A DNA stretch of 5,102 nucleotides. It comes from JBLHKE01 sp047619485 (GTDB taxonomy: Bacteria > Verrucomicrobiota > Verrucomicrobiia > Verrucomicrobiales > DEV007). Of this stretch, positions 1-4,932 are shown piece after piece. A model generated the notes under the pieces. The model made no database searches, had not been told where the DNA came from, and saw only the letters and a program-made list of their open reading frames with translations. Where the stretch lies: NCBI GenBank assembly GCA_047619485.1, contig JBLHKE010000586.1, positions 1 to 5,102 of the forward strand. Reading direction: 5' to 3'. Made by a program: the position numbers and the translations under genes. Position 1 is the stretch's first letter. Every line of letters starts with the position of its first letter.

Positions 1-393
1 AGCATTTTGGGTGACCGTGAAGCCAATTTTTCCAGCGATGGCTGTCGTGTAACCTGCCTCACGCAAAAGGATCGGATAGGACTTCTGCCAGTGCGCAGCG
101 AACAGATCTCCATGCTCGAAGTTGCAACCGGTCTTGTATTCGAACATCCCCGTCATTATGTTGGCGCGGCTGGCCATGCAGATCGCGGTCGTGTTGTAGT
201 AGTTGTCGAAGGCCATCCCATCGGCCGCAAGAGCGTCCATGTTAGGAGTCTTCACATCCGGGTTTCCATAGCAACCGAGGGAGTAGACCGTCTGATCGTC
301 GGTCAGGAGAAAGACGATGTTCGGTCGATCCTCGCCCGCAGCCTCGTGGGTGAGGAGAAGAATGAGTAGGGAAAGGCGGGCTAGGAGTGGCAT
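1..393 (-). CDS. Exported sulfatase (FGly type), N-terminal part, runs off the left edge
   Basis: Sulfatases of this family hydrolyse sulfate esters, typically on polysaccharides, with a formylglycine made from a Cys. Reading from ATG at 393, the frame stays open for 131 codons to the window edge. Residues 1-20 are a hydrophobic export signal (MPLLARLSLLILLLTHEAAG). RPNIVFLLTDDQ follows, with metal-binding D32 and D33 in the usual place. CMASR at residues 72-76 matches the C-x-[PA]-S-R signature, so C72 is the predicted formylglycine. AGKIG near residue 122 fits the conserved active-site Lys region. About three quarters of a typical 450-550 aa protein is missing, so the substrate cannot be inferred. 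The start is 12 nt after the HD gene stop, which suggests one operon. No clear Shine-Dalgarno is visible. A Cys-type sulfatase needs a formylglycine-generating enzyme or an anaerobic equivalent encoded elsewhere. Confidence 0.93.
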   Translation of the reverse strand, partial: MPLLARLSLLILLLTHEAAGEDRPNIVFLLTDDQTVYSLGCYGNPDVKTPNMDALAADGMAFDNYYNTTAICMASRANIMTGMFEYKTGCNFEHGDLFAAHWQKSYPILLREAGYTTAIAGKIGFTVTQNA

Positions 394-405
394 CGTGGTT
401 AGAGT

Positions 406-1056
406 CTAGGCTTCGGCTTCGAGTTCATCCAGCTCTTGGAGTAGGTTTTCCCGCGCCTGTTTCTCGAGCAATTTGCGGTAGTGACGGGTTTGGTAGATCT
501 GTTTTCTGGCGAGGAACGACTTTAAAACATTGCCGCGACCATTCTTATAGGATTCCTCGTCGACGTGGGCGTATTCACTGCGGATGTCTTGGGCATAGAG
601 CTTGTAGCGTGCTGGGTCCGCACCAAGAATCCCGAGATCGATGTCGATGATCAGCGATTCATCAGCCGATTCAGGCTCAGTCTCGCCATGCCGAGTCGCC
701 ATGATGAGGCGCTCGACCTTCTCGATCCCGCTGGCGTAAAGACCGAACTCATGGCGGAAATAGGCCGCGCTCTGGGCTTCGTTGTCGCTCGCCCGCGGGT
801 CGTAGACCGCATCATGAAACCAAATAGCTAGTTCGACGGCGTTCGAATTGCCAATTTTCCCAGGGAAGTTGTCGAGCGCGCGGAGGCAGGCGAGCACGTG
901 GCGGCCATCATGATAGTGGCGGCCAGGTGCGCAGTATTTTTCGAGTAAGCGATCGCCAACCGGGATGAAAATAGCACCGAGCGCCAACCATTCGCGTGCT
1001 TCCTCCCAGCGGCGTTGCCAGCGGATAGGCAGCGGCGTGACCTCGGTCCCACTCAC
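406..1056 (-). CDS. HD-superfamily metal-dependent phosphohydrolase (COG4339-like)
   Basis: This is a predicted cytoplasmic metal-dependent phosphohydrolase of the HD superfamily. The physiological substrate of the COG4339-type group is unknown to me. The 216-aa protein (close to the usual ~200-220 aa) carries HYHDGRH at residues 47-53, the HD doublet in WFHDAVYDP at 81-82, DNEAQSA at 91-97 and DIDLGILG at 138-145. Together these form the His/Asp metal-site pattern. The C-terminus is a charged helical segment (about 190-216). I place the start at GTG 1056, where the GTGA overlaps the stop of the upstream propeller gene by 4 nt and implies translational coupling. A frame continues upstream to an ATG at 1167, but those 37 residues are Arg/Gly-rich, lie wholly inside the propeller gene and do not resemble the family. 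The sulfatase gene follows 12 nt after the stop. Confidence 0.85.
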   Translation of the reverse strand: MSGTEVTPLPIRWQRRWEEAREWLALGAIFIPVGDRLLEKYCAPGRHYHDGRHVLACLRALDNFPGKIGNSNAVELAIWFHDAVYDPRASDNEAQSAAYFRHEFGLYASGIEKVERLIMATRHGETEPESADESLIIDIDLGILGADPARYKLYAQDIRSEYAHVDEESYKNGRGNVLKSFLARKQIYQTRHYRKLLEKQARENLLQELDELEAEA

Positions 1057-2186
1057 TTCTTTTTTTCTTGAAAAGCCAGCACCTTGCCCTCGCCGGAGGC
1101 AATGATCAGGTAGCCACCGGCGATCGCCGGGGACGACCGCAAGTCTTCGCCCACCTCGTAAGACCACATCTCCTCACCCGACTGGATATCCAAAGCGTAA
1201 AGATATCCGTCGTCGGAGCCAACATACAGCGTGTTCCCGCTGATGACGGGCGAACTGTCCACCCGGCCGCGTGCTTTGAACTCCCAGGCTTCCGTGCCGT
1301 CTTCGGAATTGATCCGGTAGACTCGCTTGTCCCGTCCGGCCACGTAGACCGCATCATCGGTGACGGCGGGGGATGCCCAGAAGGCGAAATCCGTCTCGCC
1401 GAATTCCCAGCGCAACTTGCGGGTCGAGAGATCGAAGGAGACGACGCGGTTATTGTAGTGCGCGACGTAGGCATTGTCTCCGCGGACGATGATCGAATTG
1501 GTGATCGGAGACCCCACCTCGATCGGATTTTTCTCCCCGTTGGTGACCTTTCCAGTCTCGGCGCTAATGCTGTGGATGAAGGTGTCGCAACCACCGAACA
1601 GAACCTGGTCGCCGACAATCGATGGCGCGCCATTAACAGCCCCCTCGGTCGGGTAGCTCCACTTCACCTTGCCGGTTTCAATTTCTAGGCAGTAGAGGTT
1701 GTTGTCATAACTGCCGATCAAGACGTAGACTTTGCCGTCCTTGCTCTTGAAAATGTTGGCTCCCGCGAGGATCTCGCCATCCGTCTCGTGCTTCCATTTG
1801 AACTCACCTTTGTCGGCAGAGAGGGCGTAGATGAAGCCATCGCTGCCGCCGAAAACCACGATATTCTCATGCAGGCAAGCAGATCCTTCGATACTGAGCT
1901 CGGTCTTGTATTTCCACACTTCTTTGCCATCTGCGAGATTGAGGGCGTAAAAATGCCCGTCTAGGCAGCCGATGTAGGCCTTGCCGTTGCCGATCACGGC
2001 GGTGGCGATGAACCCTTCCTCGGCCGTAAATTCCCAGGTTTTCGCCAAGGGGGATTTGAGTGTTTCCCGGGCGATCCCGCTCATCTGGGCGTCACCGCGG
2101 AAGTACGGCCACGACGGTTCGACCGCACCAACCGGCAAGACAAGGGCGAAGAGCAAGAGGAAAGTTTTGGCACCAGAGAGCTTCAT
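1053..2186 (-). CDS. Exported PQQ-like beta-propeller repeat protein
   Basis: This is a 377-aa exported protein built of PQQ-like (BamB/PQQ_2) repeats. A signal peptide is clear: Lys-containing start, hydrophobic run at about 8-18, and probable cleavage after LPVGA (about residue 21). The mature part has eight repeats of about 40 residues. Their tryptophan strands fall near residues 51 (WEF), 91 (WKY), 131 (WKH), 176 (WSY), a degenerate one near 216, then 260 (WEF), 301 (WEF) and 341 (WSY). Each is preceded by a Y-AL-x-x-GxxxW-like segment such as DGHFYALNLADGKEVW. This predicts an eight-bladed propeller. No dehydrogenase catalytic domain or lipobox is seen, so it is probably a scaffold or binding protein rather than a quinoprotein enzyme; a BamB-like role is possible but unproven. 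It is the first gene of a probable operon with the HD gene (4-nt overlap) and the sulfatase. Confidence 0.9.
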   Translation of the reverse strand: MKLSGAKTFLLLFALVLPVGAVEPSWPYFRGDAQMSGIARETLKSPLAKTWEFTAEEGFIATAVIGNGKAYIGCLDGHFYALNLADGKEVWKYKTELSIEGSACLHENIVVFGGSDGFIYALSADKGEFKWKHETDGEILAGANIFKSKDGKVYVLIGSYDNNLYCLEIETGKVKWSYPTEGAVNGAPSIVGDQVLFGGCDTFIHSISAETGKVTNGEKNPIEVGSPITNSIIVRGDNAYVAHYNNRVVSFDLSTRKLRWEFGETDFAFWASPAVTDDAVYVAGRDKRVYRINSEDGTEAWEFKARGRVDSSPVISGNTLYVGSDDGYLYALDIQSGEEMWSYEVGEDLRSSPAIAGGYLIIASGEGKVLAFQEKKK

Positions 2187-2189
2187 TGT

Positions 2190-2217
2190 TTGAAAAGGCT
2201 ACGCGGCAGCGTATAAG
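2190..2217 (+). promoter_or_regulatory. Sigma70-type promoter for the CxxC protein gene
   Basis: TTGAAA (2190-2195) and TATAAG (2212-2217) are separated by 16 nt, each 5 of 6 to consensus. Transcription would begin near 2224. An AGAGAG-rich purine tract (2224-2231) lies 8 nt upstream of the ATG at 2240 and can serve as the ribosome binding site. The same 53-bp gap must hold the opposite-strand promoter for the propeller operon. Only a weak candidate is visible there (TTGAAA on the minus strand at 2240-2235 with a poor -10). Confidence 0.55.
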
Positions 2218-2239
2218 CTTTCAAGAGAGAGTATTTTCA

Positions 2240-2815
2240 ATGAACGAAAACGAAGAATTGCCAGACGAAAGGGAATCCGAAGAAGAGGAGGATGAGGAGT
2301 TTTTCTTCGTGGAGTCCGGGGAACCGATTCCCGAAGAACTCCACTCGGAATACGAGGAGCGCCCATTTAAGACCTGCACCCGCTGCGGCGAGACATTGGT
2401 CGATTTTGATGAAGGCTACCAGGTGGCGAAAGTGTTCCGGGCTGGCGAGGCAGTGTTCGAGTATGCACTGTGCCTGCCGTGTCATTCATCGATGCAGGAC
2501 GAGTTCTCAACAGAGACAAAACAGAAGATGGAAGCGTTTTTCTCGGAGAACGCCAAGACCCACCTGGGCATCCGCACCTGCGCGATCTGTGAAATCGAAA
2601 GGGAGGCACTCCCTCAGGAGGAGTATGCGCTGACAGGGTTCTGCGGCGGCGAACTGATGATGCAGGGGGTGATGTTTTGCGCGCCGTGCATCGAGCGAAC
2701 CAACGATCTCGTCTCCAAGAAGACCCGCGACGTGTGGCGCGACTTCATCGGCGAGAATTTCCCCGGGGTACCCGCAGATGCATTGCCTGACCCTTCGCGG
2801 GTGCCGGTTTTCTAG
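2240..2815 (+). CDS. Acidic protein with four CxxC pairs (zinc-ribbon-like), function unknown
   Basis: This 191-aa protein has an extremely acidic N-terminus: residues 1-42 are largely Glu/Asp, with the run EEEEDEE. Two Cys4 sets follow, C46/C49 with C78/C81 and C114/C117 with C147/C150. CTRCGE and CAIC are typical zinc-ribbon knuckles, so two structural zinc sites are likely. There is no signal peptide and no transmembrane segment, so it is predicted cytoplasmic. The start at ATG 2240 is preferred because a promoter and purine-rich site lie just upstream. An earlier in-frame ATG at 2060 would add 60 Arg-rich residues overlapping the opposite-strand propeller gene and is rejected. I do not recognise a named family. 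A regulatory, protein-binding or chaperone-like role is only a guess. It is divergent from the propeller operon and stands alone. Confidence 0.8.
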   Translation: MNENEELPDERESEEEEDEEFFFVESGEPIPEELHSEYEERPFKTCTRCGETLVDFDEGYQVAKVFRAGEAVFEYALCLPCHSSMQDEFSTETKQKMEAFFSENAKTHLGIRTCAICEIEREALPQEEYALTGFCGGELMMQGVMFCAPCIERTNDLVSKKTRDVWRDFIGENFPGVPADALPDPSRVPVF

Positions 2816-3313
2816 GATTTCGGGAAAGCGCGGATTATCACGGATTAACGCAGATTTTTCCGTGTCCCCTTCAACGTCAAAGCGGTGTCAACCTACACGG
2901 CCAGCGAGACTTCACGTCGCAAAACGGTAGGGCTCCTGCGGCACCCGTGCCAACGAAACCTCCCGGTTGCGGTGGGTTGGAGCGCCGCGCAGTGCCTTGT
3001 TCCCGGCCGACAACTCAGAACAGTCAATCTTGCGCAAAGACCCTAGAGGCTTTCTTGAGATGGCTGTATGAGATCCGTTTCCGGAAAACGCCTCGCCTAA
3101 ATCGCAGTTCAAAAGGGGATGGGTTCTGCGGTGAGTCAAAGGGAGCCACCACGTCTAGACGAAGGAGGAAAGAGTCCATCTCTTAGGGGAAAGCGAAAAA
3201 TAAATGATTAATAGATGCGCAGGATTTTTGGCCAGCACCAAGGCGGATAAGGCGATCATAGCGGGCTATCTGAGCCGAATCCAACACAGGTGATGGCGAA
3301 GAAGACTAGTAGA
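2816..3313. other. Region without a convincing gene
   Basis: About 500 bases follow the CxxC protein gene without a frame that resembles a protein. Short frames exist (plus 2947-3186, minus 2912-3139), but they are Arg/Ser/Pro-rich with no hydrophobic core, ribosome site or recognisable motif. The segment contains the 10-bp CGGATT units at 2831-2860, a small palindrome CGTCTAGACG near 3150-3160 and AT-rich sequence around 3197-3215. No U-tract terminator hairpin is evident after 2815. It could be decayed sequence at the edge of the mobile-element-rich region that follows. Confidence 0.6.
2831..2860. repeat. Three degenerate 10-bp CGGATT-type units
   Basis: The units CGGATTATCA, CGGATTAACG and CAGATTTTTC follow each other with a period of exactly 10 bp, just after the stop of the CxxC protein gene. 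The pattern resembles GGATTA-type intergenic repeats that I recall as dispersed in several environmental bacterial genomes. That recollection cannot be verified from this window. Confidence 0.45.
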
Positions 3314-3472
3314 GGGCACCTCCGAAAACCTCATGCGGGCTGGAGCTTGATAAAATCCCCGCTGTCTTCGTTGCTAAAGCGCCCACTATCACCAGATAGC
3401 TTAGCGTTTATCGCCTCGCCAGCGGGAATTTTCTCTGCGCCCCATTTCCACAGCAGGTTTCCGGAGGTGCCC
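3314..3472. mobile_element. 159-bp MITE-like palindromic element with TAGA target duplication
   Basis: The ends are inverted repeats: AGGGCACCTCCGAAAACCT (3313-3331) against AGGTTTCCGGAGGTGCCCT (3455-3473), 18 of 19 positions complementary. With the element taken as GGGCACC...GGTGCCC (3314-3472), the flanks are identical TAGA (3310-3313 and 3473-3476), as expected of a 4-bp target duplication. Symmetry continues inside. AAAATCCCCGCTG (3352-3364) matches the reverse complement of CAGCGGGAATTTT (3420-3432) with one mismatch, and CTATC-ACCA-GATAG forms the tip at 3386-3399. It encodes no transposase, so it would have to be moved in trans. A 4-bp duplication and GGG ends are compatible with IS5- or IS1182-like elements, but I cannot name the parent. 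It interrupts the lipoprotein frame that starts at 3625. Confidence 0.75.
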
Positions 3473-3625
3473 TAGATATTGATTAGTTGTTTTTCGTTTT
3501 CCCCTAACTGTGGAATCAGCCGTTTCAACGGCTTGGTTGGCGGCCTCGTGCGCAACAGATTTGGGGGGATCAGGCTCCTTACATGAGGTCAGTCCAAGAA
3601 CTAATGAGATGTATATAATTTTCAT
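3401..3625 (-). pseudogene. Small lipoprotein gene with its 3' end replaced by the MITE
   Basis: From ATG 3625 the frame encodes MKIIYISLVLGLTSCKEPDPP..., a lipoprotein signal with lipobox LTSC and predicted lipidated Cys15. The following mature segment (to about residue 51) is Ala/Glu/Lys-rich and hydrophilic. The last 23 codons (GHLRKP onward) lie inside the MITE, and the present stop at 3401 is supplied by it. If the MITE and one TAGA copy are removed, the frame continues for 17 codons beyond residue 51 and stops at 3256-3258, giving about 68 aa. The start codon forms an ATGA overlap with the stop of the preceding small frame, so the two were probably translated together. Function is unknown. 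Small immunity- or entry-exclusion-type lipoproteins are possible, but nothing here proves that. Confidence 0.5.
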
Positions 3626-3750
3626 GGATTCAGCATAACGTCAAAGGCCTGCAACTCGCTGATGGCGGCGCGCGCATTTAAGGCAATGTCAGGGTTTCTA
3701 GCGTTCACAAAACTTTCGCTACACAGCGGAACCGGGTTGGTCAGCGCCAT
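3622..3750 (-). pseudogene. 3' remnant of a small gene coupled to the lipoprotein gene
   Basis: The frame from ATG 3750 gives 42 residues (MALTNPVPLCSESF... to ...FDVMLNP) of ordinary protein-like composition. It ends in TGA at 3622-3624, and the A and TG of that stop form part of the lipoprotein start (ATGA). Upstream of 3750 on this strand, the frame enters CA-repeat-like sequence (ACACAAACACACACAC) and then the intron remnant, so the real 5' part is probably missing. I do not recognise the protein. It could also be a complete short frame, since no ribosome site is visible before ATG 3750. Confidence 0.35.
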
Positions 3751-3914
3751 CTTGTGTGTGTGTTTGTGTTTGCCCAGCATGCACGGAAACCAAAAGGGAT
3801 TTAAGTCCCCTTGTCTATAGAATGAGAACAAAACAAAGACTATCTGAAGCCAACTGCGTCACGGGCGACCGGGCGCGGGAAAACTGCCATCCCGATGAAA
3901 TGTGAAGCCTGCCC

Positions 3915-4003
3915 GCAGAGCCCGTAGGGATAATGGGCTAGGAGACTGCCTGGCGCAGAGTGCATCGGAAAGCGAAGCGAAAAAGCAGAGCCCGAAGGGA
4001 TAA
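3915..4003 (+). repeat. Near-identical 19-nt direct repeats, 70 nt apart
   Basis: GCAGAGCCCGTAGGGATAA (3915-3933) and GCAGAGCCCGAAGGGATAA (3985-4003) differ at one base. The first copy also forms AGCCC-(GTAGGGATAAT)-GGGCT, a short hairpin continuing to 3939. Both lie in the non-coding 5' part of the intron remnant. They might mark a local duplication, or two similar elements of intron RNA structure. Confidence 0.6.
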
Positions 4004-4046
4004 AGTCGCCGACCGACGTGTCCATCCGTAGCCTCGGCGGAGGAGA

Positions 4047-4622
4047 ATGAACAAGAACCACATACGAGGCCGACGGGGAGTGGCAAGCTGGAGGACGCCC
4101 TTACAACCCGTCGCCGGTGCACCGTGTGGACTTCTTCAAAGATGGATGAGGCACCCGCCGATAGACGTTAGGTTAAAAAGGGCACAGCCATGTAGCGTAG
4201 CCTTTAACGAATTCTCATTTGGGTTCCGCCCAATGAGAAGCGCGCACGACGCCATCACTGAGATGGCGGCGGAAGGAAAGGAAATCGGGACAAGATGCCA
4301 CGCGGTCGATTGCGACCTCAAAGCGTTTTTCGACACCGTCGATCACCAGAAGCTCATGGTGAGACTGCAGCAACGCACCACCGACTCAGAGCTACTGACG
4401 CTCATCCGCAGACACCTAAAAGCGGGAGTGATCTCGCGAGAAGGCCTATACGAGGAGCAACTCAGGGTAACAGGTCGCATGTTGGAACCGCCGTGCTACG
4501 GATCCGTATGGCCGGTGGTGTGGGCTTTCTATTACCCACAAGTATTCGGAATTCTAGGGGTCAGCCTTATTCTTAAATATCTCAATATTTATTTCGACGA
4601 ACTCCTCGATGATCTTTCGTAG
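4047..4622 (+). pseudogene. Group II intron reverse transcriptase/maturase, truncated remnant
   Basis: The open frame has 191 codons, but only the middle is reverse transcriptase. From about residue 53 it reads FNEFSFGFRPMRSAHDA, the conserved SFGFRP/SAHDA block. Next is HAVDCDLKAFFDTVDH, the motif A block with catalytic Asp90, and then an LIRRHLKAGVI segment. Homology stops near residue 137 (about 4457), exactly where a TPQGGPLSPLL block and then YADD would be expected. Thumb, X (maturase) and HNH regions are absent. Residues 1-52 do not match the family's N-terminal RT-0/RT-1 region, although GGAGGAG before ATG 4047 is a good ribosome site. Residues after 150 are the frame running through intron RNA domain V and into the opposite-strand DUF6788 gene. 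Intact relatives exceed 400 aa, so this protein cannot be active. Confidence 0.75.
4487..4539 (+). ncRNA. Group II intron domain V and VI-like hairpins
   Basis: ACCGCCG (4487-4493) pairs with CGGTGGT (4513-4519), with one G-T pair. Above it come a GC/GC pair, a two-base TG bulge on the 3' side and TACG/CGTA closed by GATC. That is the lower-helix, bulge, upper-helix and tetraloop architecture of the catalytic domain V, about 33 nt long. An unpaired T on the 5' side looks like a small mutation. Next, GTGGG (4520-4524) and CCCAC (4535-4539) enclose CTTTCTATTA, resembling a shortened domain VI. The A at 4534 is a candidate branch point, though closer to the 3' end than the usual 7-8 nt. Confidence 0.65.
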
Positions 4623-4868
4623 CTTCGAGTAGTTCGCTATCTTCTTCTTTATCTCCGGTAACCTTGCTCTTGGTACGTACACGATGCGCGTCCTTTGCTG
4701 GCCATCTTTGTAGGTCAGGCGATACGCTCTCCGCGAAGTCTGCTTCTCACATATACAGCCAGCCCTGCTGCATTTCGCGCAGACGCTGTTGATCGAGCCG
4801 CGCACGAAATCAATACAGTTCCCGAATCTCTCTAGGAGCTCCTCCTGCTTTTGAATCAGATCCTTCAT
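4554..4868 (-). CDS. DUF6788-like small Cys-rich protein next to a transposase
   Basis: The 104-aa protein resembles the DUF6788 family, small proteins I recall as often found beside transposases; their function is not established. Visible features are a helical N-terminus (1-22), GSI at 24-26, then C30, C33, C38 and C40, which could bind a metal. A YKDGQQRTRIVYVP segment (53-66) matches the family's tyrosine/RxxYVP region. The long charged C-terminal helix is about 71-98 (with NYSKLRKIIEEF). I choose ATG 4868 because AGAAGGAA precedes it by 6 nt. Earlier in-frame ATGs at 4892 and 4907 lie inside the palindrome at 4889-4911, have no ribosome site and would add 8-13 residues. It is divergent from the transposase gene at 4933, and its stop is only 15 nt beyond the intron's 3' end. 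Confidence 0.7.
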   Translation of the reverse strand: MKDLIQKQEELLERFGNCIDFVRGSINSVCAKCSRAGCICEKQTSRRAYRLTYKDGQQRTRIVYVPRARLPEIKKKIANYSKLRKIIEEFVEINIEIFKNKADP

Positions 4869-4874
4869 TGACGG

Positions 4875-4882
4875 TTCCTTCT
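4875..4882 (-). promoter_or_regulatory. Shine-Dalgarno site selecting the DUF6788 start
   Basis: On the minus strand AGAAGGAA occupies 4882-4875, with its AAGGA core ending 7 nt from ATG 4868. It is the only good ribosome site near the three in-frame ATGs, so it favours the 104-aa product. Confidence 0.6.
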
Positions 4883-4888
4883 TTTTAG

Positions 4889-4911
4889 ACATATGTATAA
4901 TATACATATGT
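4889..4911. promoter_or_regulatory. Perfect 23-nt palindrome with TATAAT between divergent genes
   Basis: ACATATGTATA-A-TATACATATGT has 11-bp perfectly complementary arms around one central base. It contains TATAAT (4896-4901) on the plus strand, a perfect -10 toward the transposase, and TATATT on the minus strand (4904-4899) 16 nt from TTGATC (4926-4921) toward the DUF6788 gene. The plus-strand -35 is weak: TTGACG at 4868-4873 is 22 nt away, too far for normal spacing. A dimeric regulator or transposase subunit could bind here and control both genes. This is inference from symmetry and position. Confidence 0.5.
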
Positions 4912-4932
4912 AACCTAACCGATCAACCAACA

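Larger units (their letters stand above)
3754..4539 (+). mobile_element. Degenerate group II intron, internally deleted
   Basis: The element is recognised by three things in order. The first is structured non-coding sequence from a GTGTG start of GTGYG type (candidate starts 3754, 3756, 3758 or 3766), followed by TTTGCCCAGCATGCACGG. The second is a reverse transcriptase fragment (about 4200-4457). The third is a 3' block matching domain V and VI (4487-4539). A full bacterial group II intron is about 1.9-2.5 kb; this is about 0.79 kb, so most of the maturase and perhaps part of domain I-III is gone. The 3' end is placed at AC 4539, following the rule that such introns end in AY. The 5' end is uncertain by some 12 nt or more. 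It could neither splice unaided with its own maturase nor move without a helper. Confidence 0.65.

Noticed and set aside
1057..1167. Upstream extension of the HD gene to ATG 1167
   Set aside because: The 37 extra residues are Arg/Gly-rich, lie entirely within the opposite-frame propeller coding region and do not fit the family; the GTGA overlap at 1056 is the better start.
565..1688. Plus-strand frames antisense to the HD and propeller genes
   Set aside because: They are complementary-strand frames of well-supported genes with no motifs of their own.
2060..2239. N-terminal extension of the CxxC protein from ATG 2060
   Set aside because: It overlaps the propeller gene's signal-peptide region on the other strand and lies upstream of the promoter at 2190-2217.
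2912..3186. Short frames on both strands in the gene-poor region
   Set aside because: Composition is Arg/Ser/Pro-rich, there is no ribosome site, and the two frames overlap each other on opposite strands; no family is recognisable.
3518..3533. Hairpin AGCCGT-TTCA-ACGGCT as a terminator
   Set aside because: No T-run follows on either strand, and it lies inside the lipoprotein frame.
3840..4122. Minus-strand frames across the intron's 5' part
   Set aside because: They are antisense to structured intron RNA sequence and contain low-complexity Ser/Arg/Pro stretches.
4168..4175. GTTAGGT as an integron attC core
   Set aside because: No partner RYYYAAC core at suitable distance, no attC-like fold, and no cassette array or integrase; single 7-mers of this kind are common.
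4868..4901. TTGACG (4868-4873) with TATAAT (4896-4901) as a transposase promoter
   Set aside because: The 22-nt spacer is well outside the usual 16-18 nt, so the pair is not credited as a promoter although the TATAAT alone is perfect.
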